DNA from: CALMEC01 sp963777565
Lineage (GTDB): Bacteria; Actinomycetota; Thermoleophilia; Miltoncostaeales; Miltoncostaeaceae
Length of the DNA: 64,000 nucleotides
Reading direction: 5' to 3'
NCBI GenBank assembly: GCA_963777565.1
Contig: CAVZQZ010000009.1
Span: 951,236-1,015,235, forward strand
Shown here piece by piece: positions 37,857 through 47,020 of this stretch (position 1 is its first letter; each line of letters starts with the position of its first letter). Made by a program: the position numbers and the translations under genes. The notes beneath the pieces were generated by a model, which saw only the letters and a list, made by a program, of their open reading frames with translations, had not been told where the DNA came from and ran no database searches.

Positions 37857-39365
37857 GTGCTGCGCATTCCACGTCCGCGGGCTGAGCGCTCGATCGGCAC
37901 GCCCCACCGCCTACCTTCGCACCGGGAGATCGCACGCGACCCGGCCTGGGTGATCCTCGACCTCCAGCGCCACGCCGGAAACGCCGCGACGACTCGCCGG
38001 CTCAGCCTGGGACACGCCACGCTCCAGCGCTTCGACGAGCCCGAACACAAGGCGATCGGGGACCGGGCGATCCCCGGGGTGCGCTTCCGCCTCTCACCCC
38101 TGGTGGAGATGACTTACGGCGACCTGGTCGCAGCAGGCGACTACTTCCGGGACATCGACGAGATGGTCTCGCTCGCCGCCACGGCCGGCTCCGGGAAGGG
38201 AACGATCGGCGAGGTCTACTACACGCTGTTCGTGAAGATCCGCGGGGAGGACGAGAAGAAGTACATGGGCGAGTTCTACGACAAGTCGGCCAAGGAGGCG
38301 GTCGATGCCCGCTTCTACAGGCTGGCCTCCGGCAACATCAGCCACTTCCCGAACCCGCGGAGCGGCGACGTCGAGCTCGACCCCCGCACGAAGGCCAAGC
38401 GGCACACCGGGCCCGGCGAGCCGCTCGGGGAGGCCGCGACCTACCGCGATACCCACGTGCGCGCGATTCGTCGCGCGATCGAGCTTGCGGCGGCGAACAA
38501 GTCGCTCGGCGGCGCCCTTGCGATCAACGCATTCGGCGACCACTTTCTCACCGACGCGTTCTCCGCGGGGCACCTGCGTACACCGCGGATCACCGTCCAT
38601 GACTGGTGGGATCGGAAGGTCCCCGACTTCTACCAGCGCTTCCAACGCTGGCTCGCCGACACGATGGCCGAGTGGATCGACCACACCGGCTCGCAGTTGC
38701 AGCAGGCGGCGCCGATGGGGACCAAGCGCAAGATCGCCCTCGATGACGTTCGGGCCGCGCTGAAGACCCTCCCGGAGATGGGCATGGGCGACGTCGTCGC
38801 CACCGCGGTTCACGACTACGACTCCGACCGCGGCGTGATCGTCCAGATCGGCGGCAAGCGCGTGCGCGTCGTCGGCGACGGAAAGCTCCTGCCCGGCAAG
38901 GACGCCCCTCCGGACGAGGTCAAGGCGGCGAAGACGACGATGGATCTGGCGGTCAAAGCCGTCCAGGCGAGCGCCGCGGATGTCGAGAAGGCCTACGAGC
39001 TCGGCAAGGCCGGGGTCGACCTCGACACGGTCGTCGCACGACTCACGAAGGACGGCAAGGGCCTGTTCGCATCGGAGCGCCTGGTGCCGACGCCGGTTCC
39101 CGACGCCGAGCTCACCAAGGACGACAAGACGCTCCACTGGTCGTTCGACACCGTCGAGGAGCTCTTCGACGACCCGCGGATGCGCCGGGCGATCACCATC
39201 TTCGCGAACCGCAAGGCGTCGATGTTCGACGCCGTCACGGACAACCCGGAGTTTGACAAGGTGGCCAAGCAGGGCCTGCAGGTGAAGGTCGCCAGCCGGA
39301 TGTCCTCAACGGACCCGAACGTGGTCATCGGGCTGTTCAAGGAGATCCTGGCCCACCACCCCTGA
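37857..39365 (+). CDS. Putative eCIS cargo: zinc-phospholipase-C-like protein
   Basis: GTG 37857, 502 aa, intact. Tag ILDLQRHAGNAATTRRL at residues 33-49. Residues about 55-260 carry a histidine-rich pattern: EPEHKAIGDRAIPG, AAGDYFRDIDE, ISHFPNPRSGD, DTHVRAIRRAIEL and FGDHFLTDAFSAGHLRTPR (residues 226-244). Closely spaced His/Asp of this kind occur in zinc-dependent phospholipase C and related HET-C-like proteins. The C-terminal 200 residues are charged and helical. No signal peptide. Separated from the other cargo genes by the FHA and PD40 genes, but tied to them by the tag and the promoter. The enzyme class is a moderate-confidence call. Confidence 0.65.
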   Translation: MLRIPRPRAERSIGTPHRLPSHREIARDPAWVILDLQRHAGNAATTRRLSLGHATLQRFDEPEHKAIGDRAIPGVRFRLSPLVEMTYGDLVAAGDYFRDIDEMVSLAATAGSGKGTIGEVYYTLFVKIRGEDEKKYMGEFYDKSAKEAVDARFYRLASGNISHFPNPRSGDVELDPRTKAKRHTGPGEPLGEAATYRDTHVRAIRRAIELAAANKSLGGALAINAFGDHFLTDAFSAGHLRTPRITVHDWWDRKVPDFYQRFQRWLADTMAEWIDHTGSQLQQAAPMGTKRKIALDDVRAALKTLPEMGMGDVVATAVHDYDSDRGVIVQIGGKRVRVVGDGKLLPGKDAPPDEVKAAKTTMDLAVKAVQASAADVEKAYELGKAGVDLDTVVARLTKDGKGLFASERLVPTPVPDAELTKDDKTLHWSFDTVEELFDDPRMRRAITIFANRKASMFDAVTDNPEFDKVAKQGLQVKVASRMSSTDPNVVIGLFKEILAHHP

Positions 39366-39397
39366 CCGCCGGACCTGCCAGGCGGCCGCTTGCCGCG

Positions 39398-40162
39398 TCA
39401 GGCCGTTGGCGCGTCGATGGTGTCGGCCCGGAGCCCCAGGCGGAGCGTTTCGAGCGGGATGACCTCGTCCGGGTGGATGTTCCCGAGGTTGACGTTCGGT
39501 CCGAACATCTTGATGAACCAGACCTGCTGCGCCTTCTGCGGCGCCTCGAACAGCAACCGCGTGGGGTCGATCGAGTGGACGATCTCGTCGACAAGGCCCG
39601 TCCGGATCTCACCGTCGGGCCGGTAGAGCCCCGCCGTGCCGCTCTCGCGTGCCTCGGTGATGACCTTCCACGCGCCGGCCTCGAGCTCGGTCTCGATCGC
39701 CTGGACCCACCGGTAGGGTGCAACGACCGCTGCGGTGTCCTTGGACCCCACCTCCGACAGCACGGTGAAGTCCTTGGCGAGCGAAGCGATGAGCTCGAGC
39801 TTCTCGTCGTGGTCGAGCACGATTGACCCGTCGGAGACCTCGACGTGGGTCAACCCGAGCTCGGTGACCCACCGGCGGTAGTCGTCGATGCGGCCCTGGC
39901 TGATCGCCACCTCCCATGAGCGTGCCGCCCAGCACCACGGGCACCCCGAGGTTCGCGTAGAGCGCGAGCTTGTCGCGCAGGTTTCGCGTGACGTACGAGG
40001 TGCCCCAGCCGAGCTTGACGATGTCGACGTAGTCGCCGCACGCGGCGAACAAGCCGTCGATCTCGGCGAGGCTCTCGCCTTTGTCGAGCACGTGCGTGAG
40101 CCCGATCTGACGGGGCTTCGCCGCACGCTCGGGCAGGGTGAGGAAGTCGGGAGATGGCTCAT
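39398..40162 (-). CDS. Phosphosulfolactate synthase-like protein (ComA family), frameshifted
   Basis: ATG 40162 overlaps the expected stop of the flavoprotein gene (ATGA). 255 codons. ComA joins sulfite to phosphoenolpyruvate to give phosphosulfolactate. Motifs: ACGDYVDIVKLGWGTSYVTR, GVPVVLGGTLMEVAISQG, THVEVSDGSIVLDHDEKLE, EVGSKDTAAVVAPYRWVQA and KMFGPNVNLGNIHPDEVIPL. One base is missing in a CCC run near 40150 and one G is extra near 39916; the two cancel. Neighbours are a flavoprotein and a LysR regulator on the same strand. Known uses are coenzyme M and sulfolactate pathways; which applies here is not visible. Confidence 0.75.
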   Translation of the reverse strand: MSHLPTSSPCPSVRRSPVRSGSRTCSTKARASPRSTACSPRAATTSTSSSSAGAPRTSRETCATSSRSTRTSGCPWCWAARSWEVAISQGRIDDYRRWVTELGLTHVEVSDGSIVLDHDEKLELIASLAKDFTVLSEVGSKDTAAVVAPYRWVQAIETELEAGAWKVITEARESGTAGLYRPDGEIRTGLVDEIVHSIDPTRLLFEAPQKAQQVWFIKMFGPNVNLGNIHPDEVIPLETLRLGLRADTIDAPTA

Positions 40163-41394
40163 CGGGCCCGCTCCGCGGCCGGCCCTGCCGGCACGCCGGC
40201 CGTAGACGACCGTGTCGAGCAGGGAGTTGCCCATAAGGCGGTTGGTGCCGTGCACGCCGCCTGCGATCTCGCCCGCGGCGAACACGCCGGGGAGTGTGGT
40301 CTGCGCATTGGCGTCGATGACGAGGCCTCCGTTTCGGTAGTGCAGTACCGGGTACACCAGCACCCGCTCGCGGGTGATGTCGACGCCGGTCTTCAGGTAG
40401 CGGTTGTGGACGTAGGCGAGGCGGTCGGCGGTGAAGCCTGCGCCGTGCTCGCGGTCGATCGCGGCGGTGTCGAGCCACACGGCGTCCCGGCCGTTCGGGG
40501 CGCGCACCCCGCGGCCCGACGCGACCGCGTCGAGGATCCCCTGGGCCACCACGTCCCGCGGCGCCATCTCGTCGACGAACCGCTCGCCGGCGGCGTCGTG
40601 CAGGGTCGCGCCGTACGCGCGCGTGGTCTCGGGTAGGGCGTAGCCGGCGAGGGCGTCGGGCCATACCGATCCTGTGGGGTGCTGCTGCCAGGAGTCGAGG
40701 TGCACGCCGTCGGCGCCCAGGGCGAGCGCGAGGTTGAGCACTTCGGGCGTGGCGTCCGGGTGATTGGTGCTGCCGATCCCGCGCGCGGCGGCTTCGCCCG
40801 CCAACCCGCCGCCGGCCGCGAGCACGACCGAGGTCGCGCCGACCACGCGGCCCGGGCCGTTCCGCCCGCCCAGGGTTGCCCGCCACGCCGCGCCGTCCGG
40901 CTCGAGGGCGAACAGCGGGCTCGACTCGTGCACGACCGCGCCGCTCTCCCGCACTGCCCCCCGCAGGGCCTTCACCATGTCGGCGCCGGTGCGCTCGCCT
41001 GCCTGGAGCAGTCGCTCCCTGCTGGCGCCGCCGCAGCGGATCACCCGGTAGCCGTCGCCCTCGCGGGAGAACGCCGACGCCGAGGGAGGCGAGCCACTCG
41101 ATGGCGTCGGGGCCGCCGCCCACGAGCGTCCGCACGAGCTCGGGATCGCGCGTCGCGATGCCCGGCCGCGAAGGTGTCCTCGAAGTGCGACTCGACGGTG
41201 TCGTCAGTGCCGACGGCCGCCTGGATGCCGCCCTGAGCCCGCCCGGTGTTGGAGGCGCCAAGCGCCGACTTGGTGGCGATCGCCACCGTCGCGCCCGCGT
41301 CGCGGGCCGCCAGCGCCGCGCTCATCCCGGCACCCCCCGAGCCCACCACCAGCACGTCGCACCGCTCATCCGCCGCCGTCGTCACCTGCCCCAT
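40159..41394 (-). CDS. FAD flavoprotein of the L-aspartate oxidase / fumarate reductase family (frameshifted)
   Basis: ATG 41394 (MGQVTTAADERCDVLVVGSG). 412 codons. Dinucleotide fold VLVVGSGGAGMSAALAARDA; family motifs ALGASNTGRAQGGIQAAVG, SWQQHPTG and GEIAGGVHGTNRLMGNSLLD. The expected end (AERAR, then TGA) overlaps the ComA-like start. Frame changes lie near 41160, 41070 and 40190. It is shorter than typical NadB (about 530 aa) because the C-terminal helical domain is absent. No nadA or nadC is nearby. Paired with ComA, it may oxidise a hydroxy or amino acid in sulfonate metabolism; this is inference. Confidence 0.72.
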
Positions 41395-41423
41395 GCTACT
41401 TGAATGACTGCGATCAGCTTCGC

Positions 41424-42328
41424 TTATGGGTTTGCGGCGAGTTCGGCGCGCGCGAACTCCAGGAACGCCGCGGTGAGCCGCGTCGGCGTGCGACCGCTCG
41501 CACGGACGGTGGAGAAGTCGCGGACGAGCTCGTGCCCCTCGATGGGGATCGCCGCGAGCAATCCGTCGACGACCTCGCGCCGCGACGGCCAGCCGGGAGA
41601 TCACGGTCACGCCGAGGCCGGCGAGCACGGCGGCCTTGACCGACTGCTGCAGGCCGAGCTCCATCTCGATCCGCAGATCCTGCGGCTTGCAGGCCGGCGG
41701 AGCGCAACGCGGCTTCGAGCACCGCGCGCACCCCCGATCCGGTCTGTTGCATGAGCAGGGGTTCGGCCGCGAGCTCCTCGAGGGTGACGGCGGACCGCGC
41801 CGCGAGCGGGTGGGACGGCGGGGCGATGACCACCAGCTCGTCGCGCAGGAACGGCTCGAACTCGAGGCCGCGGTGCGGGCGAGCGGCGCCCACGATGCCG
41901 ACCTCGAGCTCCCCCTCGAGGACGCGTTCGCAGATCGATTGGGTGTCCTGCACGACGAGGCTCACGCCGACCCCGGGATGGGTCGCGCGAAACGCCCCCA
42001 GGACCCGGGGCAGCAGCACCTCGCCGGGGCCGGTGGACGAGCCGATCACGAGCCTGCCGGCGATGCGCTCCCCCACCTCGCCCATCGCGCGCTCGAGGTC
42101 GCCCTCAAGCGCGATCATCCGGCGAGCGTGCACCTCGAGCACACGTCCCGCCTCGGTCAGCTCGACCCGGCGCCCGTTGCGGTCGAGCAGGCGCTGGTCG
42201 AGCCGCTCCTCGAGCGAGCGGATCTGCGCCGACACCGCGGGCTGCGAGATGCCGAGATCCTCCGCGGCGGCCGAAAACGACCCGCGGTCGACCACGGCGC
42301 AAAAGGTCACGAGGTGGCGGAGGTCCAC
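41424..42328 (-). CDS. LysR-family transcriptional regulator (frameshifted)
   Basis: GTG 42328. N-terminal winged helix DLRHLVTFCAVVDRGSFSAA, AEDLGISQPAVSAQIRSLEE. Effector domain GRLVIGSSTGPGEVLLPRVL and LAAEPLLMQQTGSGVRAVLE. Frame changes near 41690 and 41600 shift the end (LGLQQSVKAAVLAGLGVTVI, then a C-terminal AFLEFARAELAANP). About 300 aa, the normal LysR size. It lies 11 nt downstream of the CHAT gene and 29 nt upstream of the flavoprotein on the same strand, an unusual order for LysR, which is more often divergent. Likely controls the flavoprotein/ComA pair. Confidence 0.8.
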
Positions 42329-42339
42329 GCGAGCCGATC

Positions 42340-44988
42340 CTACGGCCCGGCGACGACGGCGGCGCCGGCCGCGCCGAACTGGGCGTAGGCCGTGGCCATC
42401 ACCAGCCCCGCGGGTTCGCTCGGGTCGATCTCCGAGCGAGCGCGGTCGAGGGCCGCTCCGACGCCGAGGCCGGCGGCCAGCCCGCGGTGCAGATCGCGCA
42501 TCAGCGAGGTCGACTCGACGTCGGGCACCGGTACCGCGCTCGCCACGACACACCTCGTGCCGAGCATGAACAGCGCGCTCAGGAACCCGCGCAGCTCGTC
42601 GCCGGGAAGCGCCTGTGACGCCCCGGAGTCGCACGATGCCAGGACGACGATGTCGGGGGTGCGTCTCATCGACTCGAAATCGAGGACGGTAAGCGGACCG
42701 TCAGCCAGCTCGAGTCGCGAGAAGCTCGGGTTGTCGGCCCGGAAGGATCCGTGACAGGCGAGATGCGCCAGGACGGCACCGTCGAGGTCGCCGGCGACAC
42801 GGGAAACCGTGGCCGACGGCGGTGACAGCACGATGGCCCCCGGGTACAGCGGGCCGATCGCCTCCGCCTCGTCGATCGCGCCCGCAAGGTCCGGCCCGGC
42901 GACGACGACGATCCGCCCTTCCGACGGTTGGCTGCCCGTCACCCGAGCCCAGACGGTGGCCGACGGAGCGACGCTCACCCGATGATCGGCCAGGGAGGGC
43001 AGCGCGTGCCACGGGACCGCGAACAGGGACGCCGTCGGAACGAACACCACCTCGTCGCCGAGTGATGCGACGAGCGGGCGCACGAGCTGGCGATCGAGTT
43101 GGTCGAGCGAGTGCCGGATCCCCGTCCTCGCCGCGTCGAGCGACGCCGGGGTCCGTGAGCGCATGACTCTCCGCAGACCGAACTGCAGCGCCTCGGCCTC
43201 CCGCATCGCCGCTTCGAGGCTCCCGAGGTCCCAGGCCTTTCGCCGCTCGGCGAGCGTGACCGCGACGATGCGCCCTTCGATCGACGCGAGCTCGACGAGC
43301 GATCGCCCGGAGATCGCCGACTCGATCTCCGCGACGGTCGCGACCCGGCCAGCCGCACCGGCGGCCGGGTCGAGGGTCCGCATCCGCCGCTCGATGCGCA
43401 TCTCGAACCGTGCTTGCTCGGCTCGCAGCCGCGCGAGCTGCTCGGGGTCCTCTCCGCTCGGACTTTGCTCTCCCATCACTTCTCGCAGCCGACCGAACAG
43501 CTCGTCGAGCACCGTGTCGCGGGCGCGAGGTGGATCGGTGAGCAGCGAGGCGAGCCGCCCGCGCTCCATCCACTCGAGCACGCGGCCGGGCCGGCCGGCT
43601 CCGAGCGTCGACGCGAGACCCATCGAGGCCAGCTCGACTCCGTGACCGGACGCCAGGGCGCGTAGCTCGGTCGACGGGAGCGACGACCGGTACCGCGCGA
43701 CCTCGTTCAGGCCGCGCCGGGCCGCCCGCCGGATGCCGTTCGGATCCCCAGCCTGACGCGCGAGGAGCGCCTCGGCGACGCATCCCTTGAGCCGAAGCAG
43801 CGAACCTCCCGCCCGGCTCCCGGCCAGGGCGAGCTCGTAGTGGTCTCGGGCCACGTCACGACGCCAGAGCGCATCGGCGAGCCGTCCGATCAGCAGGTGG
43901 GCGTCGACGGCCTCCAGGTGGGCGCCGTCGTGTTCGAGCACGACCGCCGCCCGCTCCGCACGGCGGAGGTCCCTCGCCGAGCACGTTCCCGACCGGACGC
44001 GTGCGCCGATGCCCGCGAGATCGGCCTGGGCGCGGTAGCCGAATCGGCGCTGGCGGTGAAAGAGCTCGGATGCGTTGGCGGCGGCCGACGCTGCCTCGTC
44101 GAATCGGCCGTCGTCGAGGCAGAGCCGAGCCTGGCGCAGGCGGGCCTCCGCGAGCAGCAGCACGAAGCCCGCCGACTCAAACCGGGAGACCGCGCGTTCC
44201 ACGGTCAGGTCGGCCTCCGCGATGAGCCGGAGCGTCACCAAGCTGTCGATTCGCTCGAGGTAATGCTCGCCCAGCGGCCATCCGGCCTCGGTCAAAAGCT
44301 CCTCCGCCCGGTCGAATCCGGCGAGCGCCTCCCCGAGGCGTCCTCCGCGAACCGCCGCGGCGGCCCGCGTCTGGATGACCATCCCGAGGTTCAGCCTCCC
44401 GACCCGCTCGGCCACGGCCTCGGCGGCACTGAACGCGACCTCGGCCTCGCGGGCCCGTCCGAGGTGGCTGAGGGCTTCGCCAAGGTTGGTGAGCACCATG
44501 ACCTGGGTCACCGGGTCCGTATCGGGACGTATCTGCGCCCGTGCCCGCTGCCCGACCTCCACCGCCCGGGCGTGGTAGCCGAACTTCATCTGGACGAGAG
44601 CCTCCTGCGCGTCCAGGTCGATCGTCGAGCCGCCCCCGAGCGCGACCCGGGCGGCGGCAAGGTCGCGCAATGCCATCCCGGAGCGACCCAGCTCGAGGGA
44701 GAGCGAGGCGCGGGAGATCAGGGCCTCGACCAGGCGCTCGTTGAGACCGTGGCGCCGTGCGACCCGGACCGCTCGGTTGAGCGTCCGGCCGGACTCGTCG
44801 TGCAGGTAGAGCACCCGCTCCGCCCACCCCTGGGCCCGAAGCGCGACGACGAGCGCCTCCTCGTCGCCGGGTTCGCACGCCGCGGCGACGGCGCGCGCGA
44901 GCGCGCGCCCCTCGGCCGGCTTGTCTCGCGCAGCACGCCAGGCATCCGCCGCGTGTATCAGGCGGTTATCGTCAACCTCTGAACTCAT
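42340..44988 (-). CDS. TPR-CHAT caspase-like protein
   Basis: ATG 44988 (MSSEVDDNRL; a start at 45003 adds five residues). About 882 aa, intact. Residues 1-450 are TPR-type helical repeats (TQVMVLTNLGEALSHLGRAR, GRLGEALAGFDRAEELLTEA). The C-terminal 300 residues form a CHAT domain with LAHLACHGSF (H about 746) and VVLASCDSGASQALPG (C about 786), the His-Cys dyad of caspase-like peptidases. Divergent, 60 bp away, is an intracellular subtilisin. TPR-CHAT proteins are known as proteases switched on by partner signals in bacterial conflict systems. Acting together with the subtilisin is inferred from the layout. Confidence 0.82.
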   Translation of the reverse strand: MSSEVDDNRLIHAADAWRAARDKPAEGRALARAVAAACEPGDEEALVVALRAQGWAERVLYLHDESGRTLNRAVRVARRHGLNERLVEALISRASLSLELGRSGMALRDLAAARVALGGGSTIDLDAQEALVQMKFGYHARAVEVGQRARAQIRPDTDPVTQVMVLTNLGEALSHLGRAREAEVAFSAAEAVAERVGRLNLGMVIQTRAAAAVRGGRLGEALAGFDRAEELLTEAGWPLGEHYLERIDSLVTLRLIAEADLTVERAVSRFESAGFVLLLAEARLRQARLCLDDGRFDEAASAAANASELFHRQRRFGYRAQADLAGIGARVRSGTCSARDLRRAERAAVVLEHDGAHLEAVDAHLLIGRLADALWRRDVARDHYELALAGSRAGGSLLRLKGCVAEALLARQAGDPNGIRRAARRGLNEVARYRSSLPSTELRALASGHGVELASMGLASTLGAGRPGRVLEWMERGRLASLLTDPPRARDTVLDELFGRLREVMGEQSPSGEDPEQLARLRAEQARFEMRIERRMRTLDPAAGAAGRVATVAEIESAISGRSLVELASIEGRIVAVTLAERRKAWDLGSLEAAMREAEALQFGLRRVMRSRTPASLDAARTGIRHSLDQLDRQLVRPLVASLGDEVVFVPTASLFAVPWHALPSLADHRVSVAPSATVWARVTGSQPSEGRIVVVAGPDLAGAIDEAEAIGPLYPGAIVLSPPSATVSRVAGDLDGAVLAHLACHGSFRADNPSFSRLELADGPLTVLDFESMRRTPDIVVLASCDSGASQALPGDELRGFLSALFMLGTRCVVASAVPVPDVESTSLMRDLHRGLAAGLGVGAALDRARSEIDPSEPAGLVMATAYAQFGAAGAAVVAGP

Positions 44989-45048
44989 AGGCGCGGCGCG
45001 CACATGGCGACGCTAGCCAATTCACACGAGCTCACGATAGGGGGCAGC

Positions 45049-46395
45049 ATGTCGGAGGAAATTCGACCTCGTTCAGCGGATGCGATCCGCGACGCACAAC
45101 GTGAGGCGCTCGCGAACCCCGACGCCCAGCGCGCGTTTCGCGCTCGCATCCTGGAAGAGCACACCCGCGAGAGAGGACGGACCGACCCCGGCGCCGATCG
45201 CCCCCTGGCGATCGGCGAGATCGTCGACAGAGACCTTCCACTCTTCGTCGCCTGGGACCACATCCTCGTCCGCACTGAGGATGCGAAGAAGGCGAATAAA
45301 GAGCTGGGGCCCGACTTCGAATGCAGCCCGATCGGCTGCCTCTGCGGCGTCTCCCTGCCGGTCGTGCGGTTCAAGACGACGCAACCGATGGATCTCGAGA
45401 CGCTCGAGAAAGCAGTGGTGAAGCTGCATCGAAAGCACATCAACGCCAGCTTCGAGCACGTATACCCCGACGGCGGCATCAAAGGTGGCCAAGGCCTCGC
45501 CGACCCCGTCGACGCGAAGCTGGCGCCCGCGCACAAGGCCCAGAACGCGAAGGCCGGCGAGGGTGTGATCGTCGCGGTCATCGACACGGGTATCGCCGAG
45601 GCCGCCGGGGCGAGGACCGACGAGTGGATCACGGACATCGCCAAGGAGACCAACAAAGTGGGGTACGACGTGCTCGACGAACCCGGCAGCCCCAAGGGAC
45701 TGGACGCCGGAGCGGGCCACGGCACGTTCGTCGCCGGCGTGATCCGGCAGGTCGCACCGGCTGCCGACGTGCGCATCTACCGCGCGCTCGACTCGGACGG
45801 AGTGGGGTCGGAGGAGGGCATCGCCTGCGCCATCGTCCGAGCTTGGCGGGACGGGGCGACGATCATCAACCTGTCCCTCGGTCAGGAGAGCTACCGGGAC
45901 CACCCTCCGGTCGCGCTGGCCGCCGCGCTCGAGCTCATCTCGGACGACGTCGTCGTCGTCGCGGCCGCCGGCAACCTCGGCGGTATCGCCCCGGATGATC
46001 CCGCCGCGACACGTCCCCACTGGCCCGCGGCGTTCAGGAGGGTCGTGGGTGTCGGCGGCCTCGACCCGAAGGGCAAGCCGGCGAAGTGGTCGAAGCGCGG
46101 AGCGTGGGTCGACTGCTCGACAGTCGGCGAGGACATCGTCAGCACGTTTGTGGACGGCCAGGCGGAGGTGACCAAGGAGAACCCGAACCCACCGACGTTC
46201 GTGGGGACCAATCCGTGGGCGACCTGGCTCGGCACGTCGTTCGCCGCGCCGCAGATCGCCGGACTGGTTGCGGCCACGACCGCCCCCGGCAAGTATTGGC
46301 GACGCATCCCACCGCGACCGGCGCTCGCCACGGTCCTCGCCAGGAGCTACTGGTACGAGTATGGGTTCGGAGCGCTGATCAAATCGCCCTTGTAG
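45049..46395 (+). CDS. Intracellular subtilisin-like serine protease (S8)
   Basis: ATG 45049 after AGGGGG; upstream ATG 45004 lacks a ribosome site. 448 aa, intact, no signal peptide. Catalytic triad: D179 (VIVAVIDTGIAE), H224 (AGHGTFVAGVIRQ), S397 (LGTSFAAPQIAG); oxyanion N309 (VVAAAGNLGG). The N-terminal 165 residues are a helical/acidic pre-domain with two Cys (FECSPIGCLCG), not a standard I9 propeptide that I recognise. Divergent from the TPR-CHAT gene and followed by the sigma factor gene. Cytosolic location and this setting suggest a regulated protease in a conflict or stress module. Confidence 0.82.
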   Translation: MSEEIRPRSADAIRDAQREALANPDAQRAFRARILEEHTRERGRTDPGADRPLAIGEIVDRDLPLFVAWDHILVRTEDAKKANKELGPDFECSPIGCLCGVSLPVVRFKTTQPMDLETLEKAVVKLHRKHINASFEHVYPDGGIKGGQGLADPVDAKLAPAHKAQNAKAGEGVIVAVIDTGIAEAAGARTDEWITDIAKETNKVGYDVLDEPGSPKGLDAGAGHGTFVAGVIRQVAPAADVRIYRALDSDGVGSEEGIACAIVRAWRDGATIINLSLGQESYRDHPPVALAAALELISDDVVVVAAAGNLGGIAPDDPAATRPHWPAAFRRVVGVGGLDPKGKPAKWSKRGAWVDCSTVGEDIVSTFVDGQAEVTKENPNPPTFVGTNPWATWLGTSFAAPQIAGLVAATTAPGKYWRRIPPRPALATVLARSYWYEYGFGALIKSPL

Positions 46396-46407
46396 CCCGC
46401 CGCCGAA

Positions 46408-46435
46408 TCGACAGCCCGGGGCGCACGGCTAGGAT
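46408..46435 (+). promoter_or_regulatory. Promoter of the ECF-like sigma gene, leaderless
   Basis: TCGACA (46408-46413), 16-nt spacer, TAGGAT (46430-46435), then 7 nt to GTG 46443. Transcription should begin at the start codon. It lies just behind the protease stop, so the sigma gene can be expressed apart from the protease. Confidence 0.6.
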
Positions 46436-46442
46436 TCCCGTC

Positions 46443-47009
46443 GTGCGACCCGGACAGATCGCGACGCTGGTGGCAGCCGCGGCCGACGGCGACCAGGCCG
46501 CGTGGGACGCCATCGTGGCGCAGTTCGAAGGGCTCGTGTGGGCGACCGTCCGTTCCTACCGTCTCGCCGATGCCGAAGCGGCCGACGTCGCGCAGACGAC
46601 GTGGCTCCGGCTCGTCGAGAACCTCGGCGGCATCCGCGACCCCGAGCGGCTCGGCGGCTGGCTCGCCACGACCGCCCGGCGCGAATGCCTGCGCTGCCTA
46701 CGCACCGCCGGACGGTCTTTCCCGGTGGACGACGACACCGTCTTCGACCGCGCCGGCACCGAGCCGGCGCCCGAGCTCGACGCGGGGCTCCTTCGCGACG
46801 AGCGCGACACCGGGCTCTGGCGGGCATTCGCGCGTATCTCCGACCGCTGCCAGCGGCTGCTTCGCATCCTCACCGCGGACCCGCCGCCGAGCTACGAGGA
46901 CGTGAGCGAAACCCTGGAGATGCCGATCGGCAGCATCGGTCCCACCCGCCAGCGCTGCCTCGACCGGCTCCGGTCCGAGCTCGCCGTCGAGGGGATCGTC
47001 ACGTCATGA
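46443..47009 (+). CDS. ECF-like sigma-70 factor
   Basis: GTG 46443, 188 aa. Region 2: DGDQAAWDAIVAQFEGLVWA, DAEAADVAQTTWLRLVENLG, RDPERLGGWLATTARRECLR. Region 4: SDRCQRLLRILTADPPPSYE, DVSETLEMPIGSIGPTRQRC and LDRLRSEL. No anti-sigma gene with a membrane segment is adjacent. The neighbouring protease, CHAT and small protein genes suggest it switches on this module. Regulation by a leaderless promoter 7 nt upstream is seen in sequence. Confidence 0.82.
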   Translation: MRPGQIATLVAAAADGDQAAWDAIVAQFEGLVWATVRSYRLADAEAADVAQTTWLRLVENLGGIRDPERLGGWLATTARRECLRCLRTAGRSFPVDDDTVFDRAGTEPAPELDAGLLRDERDTGLWRAFARISDRCQRLLRILTADPPPSYEDVSETLEMPIGSIGPTRQRCLDRLRSELAVEGIVTS

Positions 47010-47020
47010 GGCATGTATCA

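Noticed and set aside
40159..41394. True nadB of NAD synthesis
   Set aside because: The protein lacks the C-terminal helical domain and neighbours nadA/nadC; the pairing is with ComA.
42340..46395. Type III-E CRISPR (Craspase) because of TPR-CHAT
   Set aside because: No Cas7-11, repeat array or RT-Cas1 nearby.
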